From assembly GCF_000758605.1 (NCBI RefSeq), contig NZ_CP009282.1, positions 2,976,001-3,040,000 on the forward strand: a DNA stretch of 64,000 bases. The letters run 5' to 3'. A program made the position numbers and the translations under genes. How positions within the stretch are numbered: the stretch's first letter is position 1; each line of letters starts with the position of its first letter. Source of the DNA: Paenibacillus sp. FSL R5-0912 (GTDB lineage Bacteria; Bacillota; Bacilli; Paenibacillales; Paenibacillaceae). This document shows, in pieces, positions 18,296-28,932 of the stretch. The notes below the pieces were generated by a model. It was given only the letters and a program-made list of their open reading frames with translations. It ran no database searches and was not told where the DNA came from.

Positions 18296-19861
18296 ATGTA
18301 CGGGATTATCATTGTTGACGATGAGCTGTTTGTCCGCAAGGGGTTGATCGAGATGATTGACTGGGAGGATAGCGGTTTCCAGATTATTGATGAGGCGGAT
18401 AACGGGGAGGATGCGCTGGAGCTAATCCGCGCCAGACGGCCGCATCTGGTGATCACAGATATCCGCATGCCGATCCTGGACGGCATTGGGCTGATTGAGG
18501 CTGTGACGCAGGAGCAGCTCGGGACCGAATTTATTATTATCAGCGGGTATAATGATTTCCGCTATGCCCAGCAGGCTGTAAGGTACGGTGTACTCGATTA
18601 TGTGCTGAAGCCGATTAACGAGCATGAGATTGTGAAAGCGCTTCATAAGTTCCGCGATGAATTCTCGGCTCAGCAGCAGGTCCAGGACCGGCTTCATCTT
18701 CATGAAGGGGAGCAGCGGATAGAAGCCCTGATCCGGGGGGAGCCCATGGACCAAGCGCTGGAGGCTTGGGAGCGGCAGTGGACAGAGGCGGGAGCGAGCC
18801 AGTTCACCTACGTCCTGCTGGAGGTCAACAATGTGTTTCCCTGGAGTGACAAGCCTGTGCCAGTGAAGGCGGAGCTGAAGGAAGCGATCCGGCAAGCGGT
18901 GCAGCATTTCACTTCAGAGGTTCCTATAGTGTATGAGCACCGACGGTCCTTCGGCTTCATTGTGCCTGATCACTATGTAGGGAAGCATGACGGTGAGCTG
19001 CGCAGCTTTCTCACGGATTGTCTGGGCCGGATCTACCGGCGGTTTCCATTGCAGTTCCAAGCGTATGCGGGCAGTCCGGTGAGCTCGCTTAAGGAGCTGA
19101 AGCAGTCTTATACTTCGGCCAAGGAGACTGTTGCGTACAAATATGTCCGGCCTGCTCAGCCCATTCTGCTGTTCTCGGATATTGCCGGCATCAAGCTGAA
19201 CTATACCCATGCCAGCCATGAGGTATTCCGGACTTTAATAGAAGCGATTGAGGAGAATAAGACAGGGGAGCTGCTTGACGCTATCGGCAAGCTGTTTGCA
19301 GAATTTCAGGAGAAAATGGTCTCCCAGGAAGCGATAAAGGCGGTGGCCATTCAATGCGTCCATAGTGTACTGCACACCATCCGGAGCATGGAGGGCGATG
19401 AGAAGCAGCTGGTGAGCCTTGTGCCGATGATGAACTGGCATGATCATAACATTACTTTGCCGGAGCTGCGTTCCTTATTTGAAGCCTTTGCACTGGAAGC
19501 GGCAGAGTGGATACAAGGGCTGTACCAGAGCTACGGCAGCAGCGGGATGTACAGAATCAAGTCTTACGTGGATAAAAACTTCCATGAAAATCTGAATCTG
19601 AAACATATCGCGAACCAGTTTTATATGAATTCAGCCTATCTCGGCCAAGTGTTCAAAAAACAATATGGCATGTACTTCAATGACTATCTGCTCCAGCTGC
19701 GCATCACAGAAGCCAAAAAGCTGCTGCGGCAGACCGACCTGCGAATCTATGAAATTGCCGAGCAGGTAGGCTTCAAGAATGCCGATTATTTCGTAACCCA
19801 ATTTGAGAAGCTGGAGCAGAGGACGCCTACAGAATATAGAAACCGGATGGGCAACCGTTAA
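18296..19861 (+). CDS. yesN: YesN-type response regulator (importer unit 2)
   Basis: 521-aa receiver-AraC regulator. Receiver residues D8-D9, D55 (ITDIRMP) and the Lys in YVLKP are present. The AraC domain starts near 419 (LKHIANQFYMNSAYLGQVF). GGAGGAG precedes the ATG. The kinase gene begins 18 bp downstream and an LplA-LplB-YtcP importer follows, so this pair most likely activates that importer. Confidence 0.92.
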   Translation: MYGIIIVDDELFVRKGLIEMIDWEDSGFQIIDEADNGEDALELIRARRPHLVITDIRMPILDGIGLIEAVTQEQLGTEFIIISGYNDFRYAQQAVRYGVLDYVLKPINEHEIVKALHKFRDEFSAQQQVQDRLHLHEGEQRIEALIRGEPMDQALEAWERQWTEAGASQFTYVLLEVNNVFPWSDKPVPVKAELKEAIRQAVQHFTSEVPIVYEHRRSFGFIVPDHYVGKHDGELRSFLTDCLGRIYRRFPLQFQAYAGSPVSSLKELKQSYTSAKETVAYKYVRPAQPILLFSDIAGIKLNYTHASHEVFRTLIEAIEENKTGELLDAIGKLFAEFQEKMVSQEAIKAVAIQCVHSVLHTIRSMEGDEKQLVSLVPMMNWHDHNITLPELRSLFEAFALEAAEWIQGLYQSYGSSGMYRIKSYVDKNFHENLNLKHIANQFYMNSAYLGQVFKKQYGMYFNDYLLQLRITEAKKLLRQTDLRIYEIAEQVGFKNADYFVTQFEKLEQRTPTEYRNRMGNR

Positions 19862-19879
19862 TGCCAGGGAGGGGCTTGT

Positions 19880-21622
19880 ATGAAGCTGTTGAATAACATC
19901 CGGCTCAGGAACAAAATGTTCCTGGTGTATTTTCTCGGGATTATTGCTCCGATCATTCTGACGAATATCATCTTCTACAACATTATTACCGGAAATGTGA
20001 GGGAGCAGAGAATCAAGGACATCGACCTGGCCGTTGAGCAGATCAAAAATGAGTTCCGGCTGATGGTGGATCAGGCAGTGGGTTTATCCTCTTTTTTCTA
20101 TGCGGATTACAAAACCAATGAGGTACTGAACCGTAATTTCACCCAGACTGAAGACTATGTGGAAGCCTATGATCTCTATTTGCGATCCACGCTGAACAAC
20201 TATTCCCCGTTCTCCTCCTCGCTGCAGAACAAGACGATCTATGTGGATAATTCCACACTGCTGAATTCAGGGAATATCGGTATTCTGTCTAATGAGGTCC
20301 GGGGGACTGACTGGTATAAGCAATGGATGCAGGAAGCCTCCTCACAGCCGATGTTCGTCCGTATTGAGGACTCCGGCGGCCGCTTCCAATCGTTCTCTCT
20401 GCTCCGGCGGATGGATTATTTCGCAGACCGGATGGTCAAGGAGAAGCTGGTGAAGCTTGATTTCAAGACGATTGACCTCATCGAGGTGTTTGCCAATCTG
20501 AATGTGCAGGGCGATGTGTATCTGCTGAATCCGGAGGGCCAGATTGAATATACGACCAACCGGGCCGTGGATTGGCGGGGGACTGACAGGCAGCAGTATG
20601 CCTCGCTGAAGAAGGAGCATAACATTGATTTCGAGAAGGAATACGGCAGTATCAGCTATCTGTCCGGCTGGCGGATTATCGGGACCGTCAACGAGAATGA
20701 GATGTTCAAGGCGGCGCTGAAATCCCGCCATTTCATTCTGTGGTCTGCCTGTCTGATGATGATCATCCCCACCGTCATTATTCTGATTATTACCCGCTCG
20801 ATCAACTTAAGGATTGTCGAGATCTTAAGGCACATGAAGAAGGTCAAGACACAGCAGTTCCAGATGATCATGCACGGGGAGTCCCGCGACGAAATCGGCC
20901 AGCTGACCCTGGAATTCAACAGTATGATTATGCAGATTAAGGCCTTGATTAACGATGTATATCTCACGGAAATTCAGAAGAAATCCCTGGAGCTGGAACG
21001 GCGGAAGGCGCAGCTTAATGCTCTGCAGAGCCAGATTAACCCCCACTTTCTGTTCAACGCGCTGGAAACGATACGGATGCGCAGCCTGCTCAAGCATGAG
21101 AACGAGACGGCCAAAATCATCCAAAGCATGGCGATGATCCTGCGCAGCTCGCTGACCTGGAATAAGGAATGGGTGAGCGTGGAGGAGGAGCTTGGGTTTA
21201 TTATGTGTTTTCTGGATATCCAGAAATACCGCTTCGAAGATAAGCTGAGCTACCATATCGATGTGCAGCCTGAAGCCTACGCCTGCTTGGTTCCGAAGAT
21301 GGTGTTCCTCCCCTTTGTGGAGAACGCCAGCATTCATGGTATCGAGCCGCTGAAGAAGGGCGGAGACATTGAGCTCCGCATCCGGGTGGAGCGGGATGAG
21401 GTTGTTTTTCAAGTGGAGGACAACGGGATTGGCATGAGCAGCGAACAGGTGGAGACGCTGTACGGATACCTCAATATGGAGGGGATTATCGGCGAACGCA
21501 TCGGGATACAGAATGTAATCTACCGGGTCACCATGCTGTATGGCGGGCGAGCAGCCTTCCATGTGGACAGCAGGCCGGGTGAAGGGACGCGGATTGAGCT
21601 GAGAATTCCAGCAAATCCATAG
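19880..21622 (+). CDS. yesM: YesM-type sensor histidine kinase (importer unit 2)
   Basis: 580-aa membrane kinase. Transmembrane segments near 12-32 and 285-310 flank an extracytoplasmic sensor. HAMP, then His_kinase with H389 in INPHFLFN, then HATPase with VENASIHG and DNGIGM. GGGAGGGG lies upstream of the ATG. It is paired with the YesN gene just before it and sits upstream of a solute-binding lipoprotein, a common arrangement for sugar sensing in Paenibacillus. The ligand is unknown. Confidence 0.93.
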   Translation: MKLLNNIRLRNKMFLVYFLGIIAPIILTNIIFYNIITGNVREQRIKDIDLAVEQIKNEFRLMVDQAVGLSSFFYADYKTNEVLNRNFTQTEDYVEAYDLYLRSTLNNYSPFSSSLQNKTIYVDNSTLLNSGNIGILSNEVRGTDWYKQWMQEASSQPMFVRIEDSGGRFQSFSLLRRMDYFADRMVKEKLVKLDFKTIDLIEVFANLNVQGDVYLLNPEGQIEYTTNRAVDWRGTDRQQYASLKKEHNIDFEKEYGSISYLSGWRIIGTVNENEMFKAALKSRHFILWSACLMMIIPTVIILIITRSINLRIVEILRHMKKVKTQQFQMIMHGESRDEIGQLTLEFNSMIMQIKALINDVYLTEIQKKSLELERRKAQLNALQSQINPHFLFNALETIRMRSLLKHENETAKIIQSMAMILRSSLTWNKEWVSVEEELGFIMCFLDIQKYRFEDKLSYHIDVQPEAYACLVPKMVFLPFVENASIHGIEPLKKGGDIELRIRVERDEVVFQVEDNGIGMSSEQVETLYGYLNMEGIIGERIGIQNVIYRVTMLYGGRAAFHVDSRPGEGTRIELRIPANP

Positions 21623-21662
21623 TTTTCAAAGAAGAAGCCATAATTTTACGGGTAACGTAGAA

Positions 21663-21678
21663 ATGAAAACGCTTTTAT
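21663..21678 (+). promoter_or_regulatory. cre-like box upstream of lplA
   Basis: ATGAAAACGCTTTTAT matches the CcpA consensus WTGNNARCGNWWWCAW with one mismatch. It lies between the kinase stop and the solute-binding protein start, suggesting separate catabolite control of the importer. Confidence 0.55.
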
Positions 21679-21724
21679 ACTAAAGAAGCACTAAATTATG
21701 AATACAAAAGGGGGAATAAAAGTA

Positions 21725-23434
21725 ATGGGCAAAACCAAGAGAATATGGCTTCTCGCTCTTACTGCAGTCGTCTCATTATCTATGGTGACCGCTTGCTCGG
21801 GGACCAATAATGCCAAGAAGAATACGGGAACAACGGAACCGACAAGCGCTGCAACTACAGAGGCCGAACCCAAGCAGGATAAAGTAACGTTCAAAATCTT
21901 CAACGGGGTGGCCGGCTCGAAGGATGGAAATACCAACGAAACGACCATCGGTAAGCTGCTGGAGGAACAGACCGGTGTGAATTTCAAGCTGGAGTTCGTA
22001 GTGGGGGATCTCAATACCAAGATTGGAACCATGATTGCTGCCAACGATTACCCGGATGTGCTGATCCCGGATGCCGCTATAGAGGAAGTACTGAATGCAG
22101 GCGCGTTTATCCCGCTTGATGAGCTGATTGAACAATATGGTCCGAATATTAAGCGTGTGTATGGCAAATCGCTGAATCAAATGCGGTCCAATGACGGCAA
22201 AATCTATTTCCTGCCGATTGCCGCCCAGGTGAACGACTTTATTCCTGAACCGGAAGCGGGAGCGGGATTCTGGGTCCAGCGCCGTGTGCTGGAGGAAGCC
22301 GGTTATCCGAAGATCACAACGCTGGATCAATATATTGAGCTGATCAAAAATTACCGTGAAAAGCATAAGGATGAAAATCTGACAGGCCTGGTGTCCCTTA
22401 CGCATGACTGGAGATTCTTCGCCACCTCCAACCCGCCGATGCACCTGATGGGCTATCCGAATGACGGGAACGTTACGGTGGATACAAGCACCTGGGAGGC
22501 CAAAACCTATGCTGGCTCAGAGGCCACCAAGAAATGGCTGAAGGTGCTGAATGATCTCAATGCGAACGGCTTGTTCGATAAGGCATCCTTTGTAGATAAC
22601 TATGATCAATACATTGCGAAATTGACCTCCCACAAGGTGCTTGGCTTCTTCGATTACCGCTGGCAGGTGGACAATGCGCTGAATGTGCTGAAGGATGCGG
22701 CCAGAAAAGATCCTGAGCTGGACGGCTACAAGTACTTCCCGCTGCCGGTTACCTTCGAGGAGGGCACACCGGATGCTTACCTTGATCCTCCGGGCGGACT
22801 CGTAACCAACCGCGGAATCGGCATTACAGTCAGTGCCAAAGATCCGGTTAGAATCATCCAGTTCTTCGACAATATGCTGACCGAAGAGAATCAGACCCTC
22901 ATGTCCTGGGGAATCAAGGGCGAGACGTATGAAGTGAATGAAGAAGGCCGCTACCACCGGACACAGGAGCAGATTGACAAGATTGACGAAGCCTTCAGAG
23001 AGAGCTTTGGCTTCAAATACTTCAGCTGGAACTGGCCGATGTATAATACGACCTCTACCCTGGCTAACGGAAATGCCAAGAATGTCGCCAGCCAGCCGGA
23101 AGTGTTCCAAATGACGCTGACGGACAAAGACAAAGCTATTCTGGACAAATACGGCGTTCAGACCTACAGCCAATTGTTCGCTGAACCGGTTCCCCGTCCT
23201 TACTTCCCGGCTTGGGGCTTCGCCAAGGAGCAGAATTCACCGGAACAGCTCTGGGAAGCGAGCAAGGATGAACTGACGAAGAAGTTCTTCCCTAAGCTGG
23301 TGCTAACTACTCCGGATAAATTCGAGACTGTCTGGGAGGACTATATGAAGGAATTCGGCAAGCTCGACACTGCCGGTTACGAGAAATGGACTACCGAACA
23401 AGTCAAAGCGAAGGTTGAACTGGCGAACGAGTAG
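21725..23434 (+). CDS. lplA: LplA-type extracellular oligosaccharide-binding lipoprotein
   Basis: 569-aa family-1 solute-binding protein tethered to the outer face of the membrane. The signal peptide ends at lipobox VTAC with C24 as the lipidated residue. It captures oligosaccharides for the two permeases that follow. The ATG at 21725 is chosen because AAAGGGGGA lies just upstream; an in-frame ATG at 21698 has no site. About 90 bp separate its stop from lplB. The length is normal for the LplA group, longer than classic MalE-type proteins. Substrate is probably a xylo-oligosaccharide or aldouronate, by context. Confidence 0.92.
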   Translation: MGKTKRIWLLALTAVVSLSMVTACSGTNNAKKNTGTTEPTSAATTEAEPKQDKVTFKIFNGVAGSKDGNTNETTIGKLLEEQTGVNFKLEFVVGDLNTKIGTMIAANDYPDVLIPDAAIEEVLNAGAFIPLDELIEQYGPNIKRVYGKSLNQMRSNDGKIYFLPIAAQVNDFIPEPEAGAGFWVQRRVLEEAGYPKITTLDQYIELIKNYREKHKDENLTGLVSLTHDWRFFATSNPPMHLMGYPNDGNVTVDTSTWEAKTYAGSEATKKWLKVLNDLNANGLFDKASFVDNYDQYIAKLTSHKVLGFFDYRWQVDNALNVLKDAARKDPELDGYKYFPLPVTFEEGTPDAYLDPPGGLVTNRGIGITVSAKDPVRIIQFFDNMLTEENQTLMSWGIKGETYEVNEEGRYHRTQEQIDKIDEAFRESFGFKYFSWNWPMYNTTSTLANGNAKNVASQPEVFQMTLTDKDKAILDKYGVQTYSQLFAEPVPRPYFPAWGFAKEQNSPEQLWEASKDELTKKFFPKLVLTTPDKFETVWEDYMKEFGKLDTAGYEKWTTEQVKAKVELANE

Positions 23435-23524
23435 TCAGGAAGACGGGGGAAGGCCAGACTGCATCAGCTAGGCTGGTCTTTCCGGTTGCTTGGACTGCAC
23501 GATGTGCTGAAGGAGAGAATACGG

Positions 23525-24499
23525 ATGGATAAAAATACGGTACCCGCCCTACCCCGGCTGGCGGCGAGCAAGGAGCCGGGCCGGATCAGGCTGTTTTGCA
23601 GAAAGCTGGGGCAGCAGCGGGCTTTGGCTGTGATGTCTGTCCCCTTTTTGATCTGGTTGATTATATTTAAATATTTGCCGTTATGGGGCTGGAGCATCGC
23701 CTTCCAGGATTATAAGCCAGCCAAGAAATTCATGGAGCAGACCTGGATCGGGCTGGAGCATTTCAAATTTCTGTTCGGGGATGACCGGTTTCTCCGGGTA
23801 CTCCGCAATACGCTGGCGATGAGCTCGATCAATTTGTTTTTTGGCTTCGTTACCGCGATTACGCTTGCCTTGCTGCTGAATGAAATACGCAATATTGCCT
23901 TCAAACGTGTAGTGCAGACCGTCAGTTATCTGCCGCACTTTATCTCATGGGTCGTTGCCGCAAGCATTATTCAGACGACGTTGTCGCCGGATGGGACCAT
24001 TAACCAGCTGCTGGTGGGTCTGGGCTTCATTGACCGCGGCAATGAGATTCTGTTCCTGGGTATCCCGGAATACTTCTGGACGATCTTCGGAGCCAGCTCC
24101 GTCTGGAAGGATATCGGCTGGAACACGATTGTCTACTTAGCCGCGATGACCACGATTGATCCCACACAGTATGAGGCTGCAGAGATCGACGGCGCGAACC
24201 GGTTCAAGAAAATGATCTACGTCACGCTTCCGGGCATCAAGTCCGTTGTGATTGTCCTGCTCATTATGAATATCGGCTATCTGCTGGAATCGGGATTTGA
24301 GCCGCAGTACCTGCTGGGCAACGGCATGAATGTGGACTATTCCGAGAACATTGATATATTCGTACTGAAATACGGAATCGCCCAGAGTAATTTCTCCCTG
24401 TCCATCGCAGCGGGAATGTTCAAGACCGTCGTCAGCTTCATCTTGTTGTTCCTGGCGAACAATGCCGCGAAGCGCATGGGCGAAGCGAGGCTGTATTAG
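23525..24499 (+). CDS. lplB: LplB-type carbohydrate ABC permease
   Basis: 324-aa membrane permease, about six helices. The N-terminal FKYLPLWGWSIAFQDY and the EAA loop YEAAEIDGANRFKKMIYVTL are typical of LplB. The ATG at 23525 is chosen because AAGGAGAG lies 7-8 bases upstream; the TTG at 23486 is not supported. It pairs with the YtcP permease 16 bp downstream. No ATPase is encoded in the window, so a shared MsmX-type ATPase is presumed. Confidence 0.92.
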   Translation: MDKNTVPALPRLAASKEPGRIRLFCRKLGQQRALAVMSVPFLIWLIIFKYLPLWGWSIAFQDYKPAKKFMEQTWIGLEHFKFLFGDDRFLRVLRNTLAMSSINLFFGFVTAITLALLLNEIRNIAFKRVVQTVSYLPHFISWVVAASIIQTTLSPDGTINQLLVGLGFIDRGNEILFLGIPEYFWTIFGASSVWKDIGWNTIVYLAAMTTIDPTQYEAAEIDGANRFKKMIYVTLPGIKSVVIVLLIMNIGYLLESGFEPQYLLGNGMNVDYSENIDIFVLKYGIAQSNFSLSIAAGMFKTVVSFILLFLANNAAKRMGEARLY

Positions 24500-24515
24500 A
24501 AAAGGAGGCGCAGGT

Positions 24516-25463
24516 ATGGAAACCGTAGCTGCCAAACAAAAAAAACTAAACCGCAAACCCAAAATAAGCTCTTCCACCGGCGACCGCTTGTTTGTTATCT
24601 GCAATTACTGCTTCATGATCGTATTAATGATCGTTACACTTTATCCGTTTGTGAATGTCCTTGCCGTATCGCTTAACAACGCACAAGACTCCATAAAAGG
24701 CGGGATCTACCTGCTCCCGAGAGAGTGGACGCTGGCGAATTACAGTTATATTCTGAAAGAGTCGACGATCTTTCATGCGACATTCATCTCGGTTCTGCGG
24801 ACCGTTATTGGAACGGTAGTGACCGTCTTCTGCTCAGCCATGCTGGCCTACACGCTCAGCAGACAGGATTATGTGCTGCGCAAATTCATCACCGTTGCTT
24901 TTATCATGACGATGTACTTCAACGGCGGTCTGATTCCTAATTATTTGCTGATGCGGGATATGGGACTAGTCGGCACCTTCTGGGTCTACATTCTCCCTGG
25001 GATGATCGGCGTGTTCAATCTGATTATCATCCGTTCCTTCATCGAGAATCTTCCCGAGAGTATCATCGAATCGGCAAGGATTGACGGTGCGGGGGATTAC
25101 AGAACCTTTTTCAGCATCATCCTGCCGTTAACGGTGCCCGTGCTTGCAACGGTGGCGCTGTTCTCGGGAGTGTACCAGTGGAACTCGTGGTTCGATGTCT
25201 TCCTCTACAATTCGTCGGATGCCAGACTCAGTACGCTGCAATATGAGCTGCAAAAGATTCTGCAGAATTCCAATACTACCAACGGCACCTCCAGCATCGA
25301 CGGTATGATTCAGGGCGCCACCGGAGGGCAGCATAATGCGGTAACGCCAATGTCTGTCCGTGCGACGATGACGATTGTGGCCTCAGTGCCGATCATCATG
25401 GTGTATCCTTTCCTGCAGAAATATTTTGTCAAAGGCATGATGGTTGGTGGAGTCAAAGGGTAA
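24516..25463 (+). CDS. ytcP: YtcP/LplC-type carbohydrate ABC permease
   Basis: 315-aa membrane permease, six helices. EAA loop ESARIDGAGDYRTFFSIILP; the C-terminal motif YPFLQKYFVKGMMVGGVKG is family-typical. The ATG at 24516 has AAGGAGG upstream. The protein is highly similar in layout to the truncated permease at 1-819, consistent with duplicated importer units. A strong terminator follows. Confidence 0.93.
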   Translation: METVAAKQKKLNRKPKISSSTGDRLFVICNYCFMIVLMIVTLYPFVNVLAVSLNNAQDSIKGGIYLLPREWTLANYSYILKESTIFHATFISVLRTVIGTVVTVFCSAMLAYTLSRQDYVLRKFITVAFIMTMYFNGGLIPNYLLMRDMGLVGTFWVYILPGMIGVFNLIIIRSFIENLPESIIESARIDGAGDYRTFFSIILPLTVPVLATVALFSGVYQWNSWFDVFLYNSSDARLSTLQYELQKILQNSNTTNGTSSIDGMIQGATGGQHNAVTPMSVRATMTIVASVPIIMVYPFLQKYFVKGMMVGGVKG

Positions 25464-25485
25464 CATCGCGGATAAATGTATAGGA

Positions 25486-25530
25486 GGAGCGCTTGAGTTA
25501 TGCTATCAAGCGCTCCTTCTCTTTGTTGTT
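25486..25530 (+). terminator. rho-independent terminator after importer unit 2
   Basis: Perfect 11-bp stem GGAGCGCTTGA / TCAAGCGCTCC (25486-25496 and 25506-25516), nine-base loop, then TTCTCTTTGTTGTT. Confidence 0.92.
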
Positions 25531-25653
25531 GCCGTTAACACTAATGGGCTACTCCAGCCAAGCAGATCAGAGGCTGCAGAAAACGCTATCACCCTACTAA
25601 AACCAGCCCAATAAATGGTATAATAAAAGGGTTGGGTACTAACCTGTAAGCTT

Positions 25654-25665
25654 GGGTGAACACCC
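25654..25665. promoter_or_regulatory. GGTGAACACC dyad upstream of GH120 gene
   Basis: The perfect palindrome GGGTGAACACCC lies about 43 bp before the GH120 start. Its core GGTGAACACC recurs upstream of the 34.4-kb operon (34318-34327). It is a candidate operator for a shared regulator; no protein is assigned. Confidence 0.35.
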
Positions 25666-25707
25666 TTAATTTGCAGATGACTTGCAGGGAAGAGGAGGAT
25701 TTAAGCA

Positions 25708-27732
25708 ATGGAATATCATGTTGCCATTCAAGGGAGCGATCAGGCGCCGGGTACGGCGGAACAACCTTTCCGCTCCATTTCCCGCGCTGCGGCGCTTGCG
25801 TTGCCGGGAGATATCATTACAGTACATGCGGGGATCTACAGGGAATGGGTCAGTCCCGCCAATGGAGGCACGGAGGACCAGCGGATTGTATATCAATCGG
25901 CCGGAGACGGGGAAGTGGTGATTACCGGTGCTGAGCCGGTAGCCGACTGGCAAGACGAAGGAGACGGTGTCTGGAGCACGATGGTACCGAATACCCTCTT
26001 TGCTGTCCGCAATCCTTATAAGGTTAAACTGTACGGAGACTGGCTGTTTGAAGGTGCATTCGAGCCGCATCTGGGAGAGGTATACCTTGACGGCAAATCC
26101 CTGTATGAATGTGATGGCGTGGAGAAGCTGCGTAATCCCGAGGTTTGGCCGCAGGCCAAATATGCGGAGGACTCTTTGCTGCAGTGGTATGCGGAAGCAG
26201 GCACTGCCTTCACCCAAATCTGGGCGAACTTCGGCGGCAGAGATCCCCGAAGCGGGAATGTGGAAATCAATGTCCGTCCCTATTGCTTCTGGCCTGAGAA
26301 GACCGGCCGCAGCTACATAACGGTCAGGGGATTTACACTCCGGCAGGCCTCTCCCCAGTGGGCTCCGCCTACGGCTTTGCAGGAAGGGCTTATAGGTCCC
26401 CATTGGAGCAAGGGCTGGATTATTGAGGATAACCATATCAGCGAATCCAAATGTACTGGGATCAGCCTTGGCAAAGAAATAACGACCGGACATAACGAAT
26501 GGTCAAATGGCCGCAGCAAAGGCGGAACGCAACGCGAGCAGGAGGTTATTTTCCGCGCACTCCGTCAGGATTGGCATAAGGACAACATTGGAAGTCATAT
26601 CGTCCGCAATAACTTGATTCATGATTGTGAACAGGCCGGAATTGTCGGCCATTTAGGTGGGGCCTTCAGCCAGATTCTTCAGAACCGCATTTACAATATT
26701 CATCATAAACGTATTTTCCACGGGGCAGAGGTGGGCGGAATCAAGCTCCATGCTTCACTGGATACCCAGATTTGCGGGAATGTCATCTACAGCTCCTACC
26801 GGGCGTTATGGCTGGATTGGCAGGCGCAGGGCACCCGCATCAGCCGGAATGTATTTTATGACAATCTGTCCGAGGATTTCTTCATGGAGGTCTGCCACGG
26901 CCCTTATATGGTGGATCACAACCTGTTCCTGTCGCCGATGAATTTCCGCAATATGGCCCAGGGTGGTGCATTCGTCCATAATCTGTTTGCCGGCAGGTTC
27001 GTGGTGCGCCCTGAGCTTACCCGCTATACGCCGTACCATATGCCTCACGAGACAGCAGTGGCCGGGTACAGCAATATTGTGGGCGGTGACGACAGGTATT
27101 ACAACAATATCTTCCTGCGTGATGAGGATACCGGCAATGAGCAGCTTCCGATGACGTTCTTCGAGCATCTCCCGCTTGCCCCAAGGGAGAGCCTTAACGA
27201 TAACGGTGAACGGGTGATGGACGGTATCCCGGATAATTCCCGCTGTTATCTCCATCCTGTCGGGCTGGGCGGGTACAACGATTACCCGGGTTCCCTGGAC
27301 AAGCAGTGGTGGGAATACACCAAGGAAGAGATTAAGGCGATGGTGGAGGCCGGGAAGCCGTTCCATCCCGAACAGATGGCCCTTCCAGTAGCGATCCAGG
27401 GCAATCTGTATTTGAAAGACGCGGTGCCGAGTACGCATGAGCCGAATGCTAAGGTCTATGCCGATAGGGGTCTTGAGATCGAGGTTGATCCGGCTTCGGG
27501 CAAGGTGCAGGTGCATATTGTGAACCCTGAGCTGCTGCGTGCAGCAGCGCCTACAGTAGTCACCACGAATCTGCTGGGCAGAAGCTATCACGCTGAGATG
27601 TATTATGAGGAACCGGATGGCTCCCCTTACCGTTTCGACCGTGACTTCTTCAATAAGCAGCGCCCGGACACCCGTGTGACTCCCGGACCGTTTGAATTAT
27701 CAGATAATGGCCCAGTGAAAATTGTGCTGTAA
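25708..27732 (+). CDS. GH120-like beta-xylosidase (parallel beta-helix)
   Basis: 674-aa protein with right-handed beta-helix repeats across most of its length (many N-x-I/F rungs such as ISRNVFYDN). No signal peptide, so cytoplasmic. GH120 enzymes such as XylC of Thermoanaerobacterium combine a beta-helix with beta-xylosidase activity, using an Asp nucleophile and a Glu acid/base about 23 residues apart (from memory). Here D370 (RALWLDWQ) and E394 (FFMEVCHGP) fit that arrangement. GAGGAGGA precedes the ATG. The CE1 esterase follows after a hairpin-bearing gap. An alternative is an uncharacterised pectate-lyase-fold enzyme. Confidence 0.75.
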   Translation: MEYHVAIQGSDQAPGTAEQPFRSISRAAALALPGDIITVHAGIYREWVSPANGGTEDQRIVYQSAGDGEVVITGAEPVADWQDEGDGVWSTMVPNTLFAVRNPYKVKLYGDWLFEGAFEPHLGEVYLDGKSLYECDGVEKLRNPEVWPQAKYAEDSLLQWYAEAGTAFTQIWANFGGRDPRSGNVEINVRPYCFWPEKTGRSYITVRGFTLRQASPQWAPPTALQEGLIGPHWSKGWIIEDNHISESKCTGISLGKEITTGHNEWSNGRSKGGTQREQEVIFRALRQDWHKDNIGSHIVRNNLIHDCEQAGIVGHLGGAFSQILQNRIYNIHHKRIFHGAEVGGIKLHASLDTQICGNVIYSSYRALWLDWQAQGTRISRNVFYDNLSEDFFMEVCHGPYMVDHNLFLSPMNFRNMAQGGAFVHNLFAGRFVVRPELTRYTPYHMPHETAVAGYSNIVGGDDRYYNNIFLRDEDTGNEQLPMTFFEHLPLAPRESLNDNGERVMDGIPDNSRCYLHPVGLGGYNDYPGSLDKQWWEYTKEEIKAMVEAGKPFHPEQMALPVAIQGNLYLKDAVPSTHEPNAKVYADRGLEIEVDPASGKVQVHIVNPELLRAAAPTVVTTNLLGRSYHAEMYYEEPDGSPYRFDRDFFNKQRPDTRVTPGPFELSDNGPVKIVL

Positions 27733-27754
27733 CACAGAGGAACAGGGGAAGGAA

Positions 27755-27789
27755 TCCACACTTTGTTTATCGAATAAACTAAGTGTGGA
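27755..27789 (+). other. long hairpin between GH120 and CE1 genes
   Basis: TCCACACTTTGTTTAT and AATAAACTAAGTGTGGA form a stem of about 15 bp with one mismatch. There is no T-run, so it is not a classical terminator. It could protect mRNA ends, mark a processing site or bind a regulator. Confidence 0.55.
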
Positions 27790-27817
27790 ATATACATACA
27801 TTCAAAGAGAGGAATGA

Positions 27818-28606
<789 letters not shown>

Positions 28607-28679
28607 ATGGTTTGGGGGGTGCTCGGAGCGGGCACCTCTGATTCCGTTGGAGGTGCTACTGTAGCCGCGAAACGCCCTG

Positions 28680-28800
28680 CCAAACGTACACTGATTGTCC
28701 GTTGATCAAACGCTGACCGAGCATTGATCGAGTGCGGATTGGTACTGATCGGGCAATGTTCAGACACTGATCGGGCATTGATTAAGCACTGAGTACCTGC
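28680..28800. repeat. degenerate short repeats, gene-poor gap
   Basis: ACTGATCGGGCA appears twice (about 28745 and 28768), with related units ATTGATCGAG and GCTGACCGAGC. It looks like a decayed minisatellite; no gene is seen. Confidence 0.5.
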
Positions 28801-28932
28801 CGTTTGCCCATCATTCGTCCACCAATCACACACCCAACGTTCGCCTATCGCCAACTAATCAGCCACTAATCATGTCGTCCACCGATTGCATAAGACTGCA
28901 CTGCACGCGGCGTTGAGGTTGTTGTGAGGAAA

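Noticed and set aside
27755..27789. Intrinsic terminator between GH120 and CE1
   Set aside because: The stem is strong but no T-run follows on either strand.
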